This document shows, one piece after another, positions 1 to 5,859 of a DNA stretch of 5,859 nt (within the stretch, counting starts at the first letter, position 1; each line of letters begins with the position of its first letter). Location: assembly GCA_903890265.1 (NCBI GenBank), contig CAITAM010000487.1:1-5859 (forward strand), in the 5' to 3' direction. This DNA comes from an uncultured Pseudomonadota bacterium. Its GTDB lineage: Bacteria; Pseudomonadota; Gammaproteobacteria; Steroidobacterales; Steroidobacteraceae. The position numbers and the translations under genes are program-made. Below the pieces are notes generated by a model, which searched no databases, was not told the origin of the DNA, and was given only the letters and a program-made list of their open reading frames with translations.

Positions 1-536
1 ATACGCTTGGCGCCGCCGGCCGACGCGAGCACGTGCTAGCGCCCGGTTCGATACCGGTGCTCCCGGTCGATCGCGGGGGGCAAGTGACCTATCACGGGCC
101 CGGGCAACTGGTCGTCTATGCCCTGATCGACCTCAAGCGACGCGGTCTCGGAATCCGCGAACTCGTCTCGGCGCTTGAGATGGCCGTCATCGGGACGGTG
201 GCAGGCTTTGGCATCGAGGCCCTGGCACGCCGCGACGCGCCCGGCGTCTACGTCGACGGGGCCAAGCTTGCCAGCGTTGGCCTGCGCGTGCGCCGGCACA
301 CCAGCTACCACGGCCTCGCGGTCAACGTCGCGATGGATCTTGAGCCCTTCTCGGGCATCAACCCGTGCGGTTACGAGGGGCTCGCCGTCACGGACCTCTT
401 GACCCTCGGGGTACGGACGACGCCGCGCGATCTCGCCGCTTTGCTGCTGCCGCGGCTGTGTGCCGTCGCGGGCTTTGGCGAGCCCTCCGGTGTCGAGGCT
501 ATCGAGCCCGTAGGTGTGCCCGCGTACGGACGGTGA
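1..536 (+). CDS. lipB: Octanoyltransferase LipB, 5'-truncated by window edge
   Basis: LipB moves the octanoyl group from octanoyl-acyl carrier protein to the lipoyl domains of 2-oxoacid dehydrogenases and the glycine cleavage H protein in the cytoplasm, the first step of de novo lipoate synthesis. The frame is open from base 3 and ends at TGA 534-536, giving about 177 residues. The start reads TLGAAGRREHVLAPG, which fits the interior of LipB, so the GTG at 33 is an internal Val codon and not the start. Family hallmarks are GGQVTYHGPGQ (bases about 75-107), the catalytic Lys in GAKLASVGLR (264-266) and the catalytic Cys in INPCGY (366-368). Both catalytic residues are intact. E. coli LipB has 213 residues from memory, so roughly 35-40 N-terminal residues lie outside. 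The usual partner lipA does not follow directly downstream. Confidence 0.96.
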   Translation, partial: TLGAAGRREHVLAPGSIPVLPVDRGGQVTYHGPGQLVVYALIDLKRRGLGIRELVSALEMAVIGTVAGFGIEALARRDAPGVYVDGAKLASVGLRVRRHTSYHGLAVNVAMDLEPFSGINPCGYEGLAVTDLLTLGVRTTPRDLAALLLPRLCAVAGFGEPSGVEAIEPVGVPAYGR

Positions 537-605
537 GCGGCTGCGGGTCCCGCGGACTCACCATAGGCGATATTTGGTTCCCGGCTTGTTCAATTCACTT
601 CGCTC

Positions 606-610
606 AGGAG
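606..610 (+). promoter_or_regulatory. Ribosome binding site of the beta-propeller gene
   Basis: AGGAG lies six bases before the ATG at 617. It fixes the start of this gene, because the same reading frame stays open much further upstream, back into lipB. The residues after this ATG form a typical signal peptide, which agrees with the choice. Confidence 0.8.
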
Positions 611-616
611 TCACTG

Positions 617-1669
617 ATGAAACGTGTTCAGTCGCAACGTCTGCCGCTGGTTGTGGCGCTGGTCGCGGCCCTCGGCTTATCGGGCCCGTCCCGCGCCGTC
701 GAACCGAAGGATTTCGCGTTGCTGGACAGCAACCGGATTGGCGGGAAGGGTGGCTGGGACTACCTGACCACCGACAGCTCGGGCGCGCGGCTTTTCATCT
801 CGCGCGGTGATCGGGTCGACGTTTACGACACCGCGGCGCGCAAGGTCATCGGGTCGATACCTGACACCAAGGGGGTCCATGGGGTCGCGCTGGCCGAAGC
901 GAAGAACCGTGGCTACAGCAGCAACGGCAAAGGAAACTCGATCACCGTCTTTGAGCTTTCAACCCTGAAGGTCCTGAAAGAATTACCCATTACGGGCGAA
1001 AACCCGGATGCCATTCTTTACGAGCCGGTCACCGATACCCTCTACACGTTCAACGGCGAGAGCACGAACGTCACGATCTTCGATGCGACGACGCTTGAGC
1101 TCAAGGCGACGCTGCCGGTGCCTGGCAAGCCGGAGTTTGCGGTCAGCGACGCGGGCGGCCGGGTCTACCTGAACATCGAGACGGAACCGGGTCAGCTCGT
1201 CGTAATCGATGGGAAATCCATGGCGGTCAAGGCGACGTGGGCACTGAAAGGCTGCAATGCGCCCACGGGGCTTGCGCTTGACGCGGCGCGTCATCGGCTT
1301 TTTTCCGTGTGCGATGACAAGGTCATGGCGGTGACCGATGCGGTGACCGGCAAGCCGGTTGCACGGCTCGCCATCGGCGACGGACCGGATGCTGCCGCGT
1401 ACGATCCGGCACTTGGCCTCGTGTTCAGTTCCAACGGTGACGGTACCCTGTCGATCATTCGCCAGCTGTCGGCCGACAAGTACGCGCCGGCCGTGTCGCT
1501 GCCGACGCAAAAAGGGGCGAGAACCATGGCGCTTGATGCGAAGACGCATCGCGTCTACCTCGTGACGTCGGATTTCGGGCCACCGCCGCCCGCGACCGCC
1601 GAAACCCCTCACCCGCGTCCGAGCCAGGTGCCGGATACCTTCACGGTGCACGTCGCCGGCCCCCGCTGA
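617..1669 (+). CDS. Secreted YncE-like (YVTN) beta-propeller protein
   Basis: This is a 350-residue exported protein. Residues 1-27 form a Sec signal peptide: basic MKRVQSQR, a hydrophobic run LVVALVAALGL, and a probable cleavage after SRA-27. The rest consists of degenerate beta-propeller blades of the YVTN/YncE type, each with a V.D..T.K.....P pattern, for example VYDTAARKVIGSIP, VFELSTLKVLKELP and IFDATTLELKATLP. Other landmarks are GGWDYLTTD near the N-terminus, NPDAILYEP, SSNGDGTLSII and GARTMALDAKTHRVYLVT. Two cysteines (213 and 232) could form a disulfide after export. The C-terminus has a Pro-rich stretch (GPPPPATAETPHPRP) before a last beta strand. The family is common in proteobacteria and acidobacteria, but I know of no assigned reaction; binding or scaffold roles are usual for such propellers. 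It has its own ribosome binding site and a hairpin behind it, so it may be a single-gene unit. The family call is firm and the function is unknown. Confidence 0.9.
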   Translation: MKRVQSQRLPLVVALVAALGLSGPSRAVEPKDFALLDSNRIGGKGGWDYLTTDSSGARLFISRGDRVDVYDTAARKVIGSIPDTKGVHGVALAEAKNRGYSSNGKGNSITVFELSTLKVLKELPITGENPDAILYEPVTDTLYTFNGESTNVTIFDATTLELKATLPVPGKPEFAVSDAGGRVYLNIETEPGQLVVIDGKSMAVKATWALKGCNAPTGLALDAARHRLFSVCDDKVMAVTDAVTGKPVARLAIGDGPDAAAYDPALGLVFSSNGDGTLSIIRQLSADKYAPAVSLPTQKGARTMALDAKTHRVYLVTSDFGPPPPATAETPHPRPSQVPDTFTVHVAGPR

Positions 1670-1674
1670 TCGCT

Positions 1675-1704
1675 GCCGGCGCGCCGTTCAGGCGGCGCGC
1701 CGGC
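1675..1704 (+). terminator. GC-only hairpin after the beta-propeller gene, possible terminator
   Basis: A perfect 12-bp stem pairs 1675-1686 with 1693-1704 around a six-base loop (TTCAGG). It starts five bases after the upstream stop codon. The stem is entirely G and C and should be very stable. No T run follows (next bases GCGGGCCTTCCG), so it is not a canonical intrinsic terminator. It may act as a T-tract-less terminator or as a 3'-end stabiliser protecting the mRNA. Confidence 0.55.
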
Positions 1705-1780
1705 GCGGGCCTTCCGCCCCCACGCTGCCCCCCGTCGGACGCTCTACCGCCCGGCGCTGCCGTCGCGGCGGTTGTGCTGC

Positions 1781-1807
1781 TTGCCTGAATTTATACATCC
1801 GTATAAA
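1781..1807 (+). promoter_or_regulatory. Candidate promoter of the tetR-exporter operon
   Basis: TATAAA at 1802-1807 resembles a sigma-70 -10 box, and TTGCCT at 1781-1786 is a weak -35 with a 15-base spacer, shorter than the optimal 17. Transcription would then begin around 1813-1816, at or next to the tetR ATG. The -10 lies inside the right arm of the inverted repeat at 1783-1814, so repressor binding there would block RNA polymerase. The AT-rich patch stands out against GC-rich surroundings. The exact boxes are a guess from sequence alone. Confidence 0.42.
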
Positions 1808-1814
1808 TTCAGGC
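1783..1814. promoter_or_regulatory. Perfect inverted repeat, probable TetR operator
   Basis: The left arm GCCTGAATTTATAC (1783-1796) and right arm GTATAAATTCAGGC (1801-1814) are exact reverse complements, separated by ATCC. The 14-base perfect arms exceed what chance would give here. The position directly before a TetR-family gene, over its likely promoter, is what is expected of an autoregulatory operator for a dimeric TetR repressor. It could also form an RNA hairpin, but only if transcription started upstream of it. No second copy of an arm was seen elsewhere in the window. Confidence 0.85.
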
Positions 1815-1815
1815 G

Positions 1816-2454
1816 ATGACCCTGGCCGCCAAAAGAGCCGCGACACGCGAGCTGCTGCTTGCTGAAGGACGCGAGATCGTCGTCCGGGACGGCTTTGCGG
1901 CCATGACGGTACGGCGGGTGGCCGAGGCGGCGGGGGCCAATTTGGGCAGCTTCGTCTACCACTTTGGCTCGCGCGACGCGTTCGTCGCCGAGCTCATCGA
2001 GACCTGGTATGCGCCGCTCTTTGAGCGGGTGTCCGCCGAGGTTGCGGGCACCGGCAGCGCCCGCGACCGGCTGCGGGCAGCCATTCTTCAGCTGGTCGAC
2101 TTTGGCATCGACCAGGACGTCTTCCTCGGTCGACTGGTCATGGCTGCCGCCAGCGGCGAGTCTGCGGCGAGGGGGTTTCTTCGCTCCCTGACGCGGCGCC
2201 ACCCGCGCTTGCTGCTGCGCCTGGTCGGCGCCGCGCAGCAGGAGGGTCAGATCGCCACCGCGCACCCGCTGCAGGTCGTGTGTTTTCTCATGGCCTCGGT
2301 CGGCCTGCCGCGCCTGGTCGCCAGCGCGTGGCAGGGCCCGCCGCTGTTTGGCAGTGACGTGACCGCCGCCATGGCCCGCATCGCCCGTGACCGACCCTAC
2401 ATTGTGCAGCGCCTCGATTGGGCGCTGGACGGTCTTAGCCCCCGAGGTGCCTGA
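1816..2454 (+). CDS. TetR/AcrR-family transcriptional repressor of the exporter operon
   Basis: A 212-residue DNA-binding regulator, a usual TetR length. The N-terminal helix-turn-helix domain spans about residues 8-55, with the family pattern TVRRVAEAAGANLGSFVYHFGSRDAFVAELI (T31 to I61): the recognition helix runs around GANLGSFVYHFGS. The remaining residues are mostly helical and form the divergent ligand-binding and dimerisation domain, whose effector cannot be predicted. ATG 1816 is the only sensible start: an in-frame TAA at 1804-1806 blocks any longer form, and the next Met (residue 30) lies inside the DNA-binding domain. No Shine-Dalgarno precedes it; the operator repeat ends one base before the ATG. 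The stop overlaps the next start by one base (TGATG). It likely represses itself and the exporter genes and is relieved by an exported compound. E. coli has the TetR-type repressor CecR (YbiH) ahead of ybhGFSR, but this protein looks only distantly related to CecR. Confidence 0.93.
   Translation: MTLAAKRAATRELLLAEGREIVVRDGFAAMTVRRVAEAAGANLGSFVYHFGSRDAFVAELIETWYAPLFERVSAEVAGTGSARDRLRAAILQLVDFGIDQDVFLGRLVMAAASGESAARGFLRSLTRRHPRLLLRLVGAAQQEGQIATAHPLQVVCFLMASVGLPRLVASAWQGPPLFGSDVTAAMARIARDRPYIVQRLDWALDGLSPRGA
2444..2447 (+). promoter_or_regulatory. Ribosome binding site of the adaptor gene
   Basis: GAGG sits six bases before ATG 2454, within the last codons of tetR. It gives the adaptor gene its own initiation signal in addition to coupling with tetR termination. 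Confidence 0.6.
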
Positions 2455-3467
2455 TGAGTGCGTCGAACCTTAAGCGTGCGCTGCTTCTGCTGGTGGTGCT
2501 GGCGGCCGTCGGCATCGGGACCTACGTCTATCGCCGGCACGGCACGGCGCCGGCGCAGGCCCTGTTCTACGGTAACGTCGACATTCGCGAAGTGACGGTC
2601 GGCTTTCGCGTCTCCGGCCGTCTCGCCGCGCTGAGCGTCGACGAGGGTGATGCGGTAAAAGCGGGCGAGGAACTCGGTCGCCTCGACGTCACGCCGCTCG
2701 AGCTCGAGCTCAACGAGGCCAAGGCCACTGCCGGTTCGCTCGGCCGGCGCCTCGCGTTGCTGCGTTCCGGGTTTCGCCCCGAGGAAGTCGCGCAGAGCCG
2801 TGCGACGGTTGCCGAGCGGCGTGCCGAACTCACCAATGCCGAGCAGGCGCTGACCCGGCAGGAGCAGCTGAAGGGTACCGGGGCCGTTGCGCGGCGGGTC
2901 TACGACGACGCCGTCGCGGCCCGGGACGAGGCGCGTGCGCGCCTCGCGGCAGCGCAGGCGAACCTGAAGCAGTTCGAGTCCGGCTACCGCGCGCAGGAGG
3001 TGGCGGAGGCGGAGGCGAACGAAAAGCGCGCGGCGGCGGCGACCGCGCAGGCGGCGCAACGGCTGGCCGATGCCGTGCTGCTCGCGCCTGCCGACGGCAC
3101 CGTGCTGACCCGTGCGGTCGAGCCCGGCGCCATCCTTGCCGCCGGCGCGCCCGTCTTCACGATTTCCCTGAAGCAGCCGGTCTGGGCGCGCATCTATGTC
3201 GGTGAAGCCGAGCTTGGCCGGGTGGCGCCCGGCGATGACGTGCTGCTTTACACCGACTCGCGCCGGGAGCGCCCGTATCACGGCCGGGTCGGCTTTGTGT
3301 CGCCGACGGCCGAATTCACACCGAAGAACGTCGAAACCGCGGACCTGCGAACGGCCCTCGTCTACCGTGCCCGCGTAGTCGTCACCGATGCCGATTCCGC
3401 TCTGCGCCAGGGTATGCCGGTGACAGCAGAGGTCGTCCACCGCGCGACCGACGGCACGGTGAAGTGA
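2454..3467 (+). CDS. ybhG: HlyD-family periplasmic adaptor (membrane fusion protein), YbhG-like
   Basis: A 337-residue adaptor that links an inner-membrane ABC exporter to the periplasm or to an outer-membrane channel. Residues 9-26 form an uncleaved signal-anchor or signal-peptide helix; there is no Cys in the protein, so it is not a lipoprotein. FYGNVDIREVTVGFRVSGRL (38-57) and VDEGDAVKAGEELGRLD (62-78) form the first half of the lipoyl-like domain. Residues about 80-205 are a long alpha-helical hairpin rich in Ala, Glu, Arg and Gln. LLAPADGTVLTRAVEPGAIL begins the second lipoyl half near residue 209. The C-terminal beta-barrel carries LLYTDSRRERPYHGRVGFVSPTAEFTPK-type sequence and ends in DADSALRQGMPVTAEV. 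Length and landmarks match E. coli YbhG (about 332 residues) from memory. The gene overlaps tetR by one base and the ATPase gene by four, so it belongs to the same operon. The symbol denotes the family, and strict orthology is inferred. Confidence 0.92.
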   Translation: MSASNLKRALLLLVVLAAVGIGTYVYRRHGTAPAQALFYGNVDIREVTVGFRVSGRLAALSVDEGDAVKAGEELGRLDVTPLELELNEAKATAGSLGRRLALLRSGFRPEEVAQSRATVAERRAELTNAEQALTRQEQLKGTGAVARRVYDDAVAARDEARARLAAAQANLKQFESGYRAQEVAEAEANEKRAAAATAQAAQRLADAVLLAPADGTVLTRAVEPGAILAAGAPVFTISLKQPVWARIYVGEAELGRVAPGDDVLLYTDSRRERPYHGRVGFVSPTAEFTPKNVETADLRTALVYRARVVVTDADSALRQGMPVTAEVVHRATDGTVK

Positions 3468-5209
3468 GCGAAGCAGTCAGTCTCGCCGAGGTGAGCTACC
3501 GGTTCGCCGGCTCGTCTTCTTTCGCGCTGGAAGGCGTGACCGCGAGTTTACCGCCGGGCGGAATCATCGGCCTCGTAGGCCCGGACGGGGCCGGCAAGAC
3601 GACACTCATGCGGCTGATGGCCGGACTGCTCAAGGCGAGCAGTGGCACGGTTCGGGTGCTTGGTCGGGATCCGCTTGCCGACCACGCCGTGCTTCGCGCG
3701 ACCCTGGGGTACATGCCGCAGAAATTCGGCCTCTACGAGGACCTGACGGTCCTCGAGAACCTGAATCTCTACGCGGACCTGCGCGCCGTGGTCGGTGAGG
3801 AGCGGCGCCGGAGTTTCGAGCGACTGCTGGCGTTCACCGACCTCGCCCGCTTCACCGACCGGCCCGCCGGCAAGCTGTCGGGCGGAATGAAGCAGAAACT
3901 CGGGCTTGCCTGCGTGCTGCTCGGCAGCCCCGAGGTGCTGCTCCTGGACGAGCCCTCGGTGGGCGTGGATCCGATCTCCCGGCGCGAACTGTGGCGCATG
4001 GTTACGGAACTCGCTGCCGATGGCATGGTCGTCATCTGGAGTACGTCCTACCTCGACGAAGCGGAGCGCTGCACGCACATCCTGCTGATGAACGCCGGTC
4101 GCGTCGCCTACGCCGGTGCGCCGGACGAGCTGACCCGCCGCATGGCCGGGCGAAGCTTTCACCTCTCTGGCGGCGACGCGAACCGGCGCGCGCTGCTGAC
4201 CCGGGCCCTCGCGCTGCCGTCGGTCATGGACGGTGTCATTCAGGGGAGCCGGATCCGGCTGGTGCTGCGCCGCGATGCGACGCCACCGAGCCTTACCGAG
4301 CTCGGTGTATCGGCGCCGGCGGCCGTGACGCCCGTCAGGCCCCGGCTCGAGGACGCGTTCGTCGACATCCTGGGCGGCGGCCCCGGCGGGGACTCGGAGC
4401 TCGCCCGCCTGATGCCACCGGTCACCCTGGACGAGGCCCAGCGAAAGACGGTGATACGGGCCGTCGCGCTGACGAAGGCCTTTGGCACCTTCCGCGCGAC
4501 CGACAACGTAACCTTTGCGGTGCCGCAGGGCGAGATTTTCGGCTTGCTCGGTCCGAACGGCGCCGGCAAATCGACCACGTTCAAGATGCTCTGCGGGCTG
4601 CTCGTGCCCACCTCCGGTGAGGCCAGCGTGCTTGGCATCGACCTCGGTCGCCAGGCGTCGGCCGCCCGCCAGCGCCTCGGCTACATGGCGCAGAAGTTTT
4701 CCCTGTACGGCAACCTGTCGGTGCAGCAGAACCTCGAGTTCTTTTCCGGCGTGTACGGTCTGCGCGGCAAGGCGCAGCGCACCAAGATCGACGAGATGGT
4801 CAGGACTTTTGCGCTGGAACCGTTCCGGCGTACCGCCCCAACCGAGCTGTCCCTCGGCTTCAAACAGCGACTCGCGCTCGCCTGCGCCCTGATGCACGAC
4901 CCTGCCGTGCTGTTTCTCGATGAACCGACTTCCGGCGTCGATCCGGTCACCCGGCGCGAGTTCTGGAGCCATATCAACGGCGTCGTGCAGAAAGGCGTGA
5001 CCGTGATGGTGACTACCCATTTCATGGACGAGGCCGAGTACTGCGACCGTATCGGCCTCGTGTATCGCGGCCAGATGATCGCGGTGGGGCCACCCGACGA
5101 CCTGAAGCACGACGTCGCAAGCGCCGAGAACCCGGACCCGACGATGGAGGACGCATTCATCACGCTCGTCGAACGCTCCTCGGTGGCGGAGCCTGCGGCG
5201 GCTGCATGA
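3464..5209 (+). CDS. ybhF: Tandem double-NBD ABC transporter ATPase, YbhF-like
   Basis: A 581-residue cytoplasmic ATPase with two fused nucleotide-binding domains that powers the ABC-2 permease encoded downstream. NBD1 has Walker A GPDGAGKT (39-46), Q-loop Gln86, signature LSGGM (138-142), Walker B VLLLDEP (158-164) and D-loop SVGVD. Its switch position is Ser195 (STSYLDEAE) instead of His. A linker of about residues 205-328 includes RLEDAFVDILGG. NBD2 has Walker A GPNGAGKS (363-370), Q-loop Gln410, a degenerate signature LSLGF (462-466), Walker B VLFLDEP (482-488) and an intact switch His519 (TTHFMDEAE). Both catalytic Glu residues are present. E. coli YbhF has about 578 residues and, from memory, the same degenerate positions. 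The GTG start at 3464 gives MSEAVSLAEVSYRF, which aligns with the N-terminus of YbhF. No good Shine-Dalgarno is seen, and the GTGA overlap with the adaptor stop suggests translational coupling. The two halves (QKFGLY and QKFSLY regions) reflect an old internal duplication. Confidence 0.95.
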   Translation: MSEAVSLAEVSYRFAGSSSFALEGVTASLPPGGIIGLVGPDGAGKTTLMRLMAGLLKASSGTVRVLGRDPLADHAVLRATLGYMPQKFGLYEDLTVLENLNLYADLRAVVGEERRRSFERLLAFTDLARFTDRPAGKLSGGMKQKLGLACVLLGSPEVLLLDEPSVGVDPISRRELWRMVTELAADGMVVIWSTSYLDEAERCTHILLMNAGRVAYAGAPDELTRRMAGRSFHLSGGDANRRALLTRALALPSVMDGVIQGSRIRLVLRRDATPPSLTELGVSAPAAVTPVRPRLEDAFVDILGGGPGGDSELARLMPPVTLDEAQRKTVIRAVALTKAFGTFRATDNVTFAVPQGEIFGLLGPNGAGKSTTFKMLCGLLVPTSGEASVLGIDLGRQASAARQRLGYMAQKFSLYGNLSVQQNLEFFSGVYGLRGKAQRTKIDEMVRTFALEPFRRTAPTELSLGFKQRLALACALMHDPAVLFLDEPTSGVDPVTRREFWSHINGVVQKGVTVMVTTHFMDEAEYCDRIGLVYRGQMIAVGPPDDLKHDVASAENPDPTMEDAFITLVERSSVAEPAAAA

Positions 5210-5859
5210 GTAACGGTTCCGGATTCAGCCTGCGACGCCTGGTCGCGCTCTGCCGCAAGGAGTCCTACCAGATCGTCCGCGACCCCTCCAGCGTGATCAT
5301 CGCGTTCATTCTCCCGGTTGCGCTGCTGATGATCTACGGGTACGGGATCAACCTCGATGCGTCGACCATCCGGATCGGCGTCTACGCACCGGATGCCAGC
5401 CCCGCGGCCACGAGATTTATCGAGGCGCTCGGCGCCTCGCGCTACCTCGATACGCAACGGATGGCCTCCCAGGCGGCGCTCGATGACGCCCTTCGTGCGG
5501 GATCGATCCGGGGCTACGTGGTGCTGCAGTCGGACTTTGGGCGGAAGCTGAATGACGCGAGTCACGCGGCCCCCTTGAGCGTCGTGACCGACGGAGCAGA
5601 GCCAAATACGGCGAGTTTCGTCTCATCGTACGTGCAGGGGGTATGGGCCGGCTGGCTCAGCCGGGAGGCAGCCGATCGCAGAAGCCCTCAGCCGGCCACG
5701 ATCGATCTCATTCCCCGTTACTGGTTCAACCCTGCCGCGGTCAGCCGGAACTTCATCGTGCCGGGTTCCATTGCGCTGATCATGACCATCATCGGGGCGA
5801 TGCTCACCTCGCTTGTTATTGCCCGCGAGTGGGAGCGGGGCACCATGGAGGCCTTGCTG
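5206..5859 (+). CDS. ybhS: ABC-2 type permease, YbhS-like, truncated by window end
   Basis: The first 218 codons of an inner-membrane ABC-2 exporter permease; the frame is still open at the last base. ATG 5206 overlaps the ATPase stop as ATGA, and no strong Shine-Dalgarno is close by (GGAG at 5188-5191 is 14 bases away), so coupling to the ATPase gene is likely. The N-terminus has the ABC-2 cytoplasmic helix LCRKESYQIVRDPSS (15-29) followed by a first membrane helix VIIAFILPVALLMIYGYG (30-47). Residues about 50-178 form the extracytoplasmic domain, with VVTDGAEPNTASFV and the family motif RYWFNPAA. A second membrane helix begins around residue 183 and leads to AREWERGTMEALL (206-218), the typical coupling-loop region facing the ATPase. 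E. coli YbhS is about 377 residues from memory, so some 160 residues are missing. A sister permease gene (ybhR-like) is expected next. Orthology is inferred from motif agreement and gene order. Confidence 0.93.
   Translation, partial: MSNGSGFSLRRLVALCRKESYQIVRDPSSVIIAFILPVALLMIYGYGINLDASTIRIGVYAPDASPAATRFIEALGASRYLDTQRMASQAALDDALRAGSIRGYVVLQSDFGRKLNDASHAAPLSVVTDGAEPNTASFVSSYVQGVWAGWLSREAADRRSPQPATIDLIPRYWFNPAAVSRNFIVPGSIALIMTIIGAMLTSLVIAREWERGTMEALL

Noticed and set aside
33..35. GTG as a start codon for lipB
   Set aside because: The upstream codons from base 3 continue typical LipB sequence (LG..GRREHVL), so this GTG encodes an internal Val.
537..616. Promoter for the beta-propeller gene in the gap after lipB
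   Set aside because: No convincing -35/-10 pair was found; TTGGTT at 574-579 has no suitable -10 at the right distance. The short palindrome GCGGGTCCCGC (543-553) is too small to call a terminator.
983..1651. A 222-codon minus-strand frame opposite the beta-propeller gene
   Set aside because: Arg- and His-rich translation without motifs; the + strand protein is an evident secreted propeller.
1747..1771. CCGCC and GGCGG as a second hairpin between the terminator and the operator
   Set aside because: Only five base pairs around a 15-base loop; such pairs are frequent by chance in this GC-rich stretch.
1687..1815. TTCAGGCG occurring both in the hairpin (1687-1694) and in the operator end (1808-1815)
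   Set aside because: An eight-base match in biased composition is easily chance, and the rest of the operator arm is absent from the hairpin.
1744..2265. A minus-strand frame running through tetR and the palindrome
   Set aside because: It would read through the operator and lacks any protein family signal. The palindrome also shows a -10-like hexamer on the minus strand, but no gene lies to its left on that strand.
2397..3440. A 347-codon open frame on the minus strand opposite the adaptor gene
   Set aside because: Same shadow effect in GC-rich DNA; it spans the junction of two real genes and has no start signal or domain pattern.
3548..5110. A 520-codon open frame on the minus strand opposite the ATPase gene
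   Set aside because: It mirrors codon usage of the high-GC gene on the + strand. The translation is low in hydrophobic structure, rich in His, Arg and Gln, and shows no recognisable family motif, while the + strand frame has complete ABC motifs.

Overview
The window reads as one strand of a high-GC chromosome. All five recognisable genes lie on the + strand and are tightly packed. Protein-level resemblance is to proteobacterial families, best to gammaproteobacteria: the exporter genes match the Escherichia coli YbhG/YbhF/YbhS proteins closely from memory. High GC and heavy Ala/Arg/Gly use suggest a high-GC gamma- or betaproteobacterium rather than an enteric one. The taxonomic placement is inference.

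Bases 1-536 are the 3' part of lipB, the octanoyltransferase of lipoate biosynthesis, whose start lies outside the window. An 80-base gap follows, then a secreted YncE-like (YVTN) beta-propeller protein at 617-1669 with a clear ribosome binding site and signal peptide. A strong GC-only hairpin just after its stop codon (1675-1704) probably marks the end of that transcription unit.

Bases 1783-1814 hold a perfect AT-rich inverted repeat (two 14-base arms, 4-base spacer) that ends one base before the ATG of a TetR-family repressor (1816-2454). The repeat contains -10-like hexamers and there is no Shine-Dalgarno sequence between it and the ATG. The likely reading is an autoregulatory operator overlapping the promoter, with tetR made from a leaderless or nearly leaderless mRNA.

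The tetR gene leads an exporter operon: tetR, then an HlyD-type periplasmic adaptor (YbhG-like, 2454-3467), a tandem double-ATPase ABC protein (YbhF-like, 3464-5209), and the first 218 codons of an ABC-2 membrane permease (YbhS-like, 5206 to the window end). Successive genes overlap by 1, 4 and 4 bases, which suggests translational coupling and joint repression. A second permease (YbhR-like) is expected just beyond the window. The complete machine would be an ATP-driven exporter with a periplasmic adaptor, probably exporting hydrophobic or drug-like substrates or ions. The substrate cannot be read from the sequence.

No unprecedented system is visible. The points most worth a second look are the operator/leaderless-start arrangement of tetR and the pair of degenerate motifs in the fused ATPase, which fall on the same predicted ATP site.
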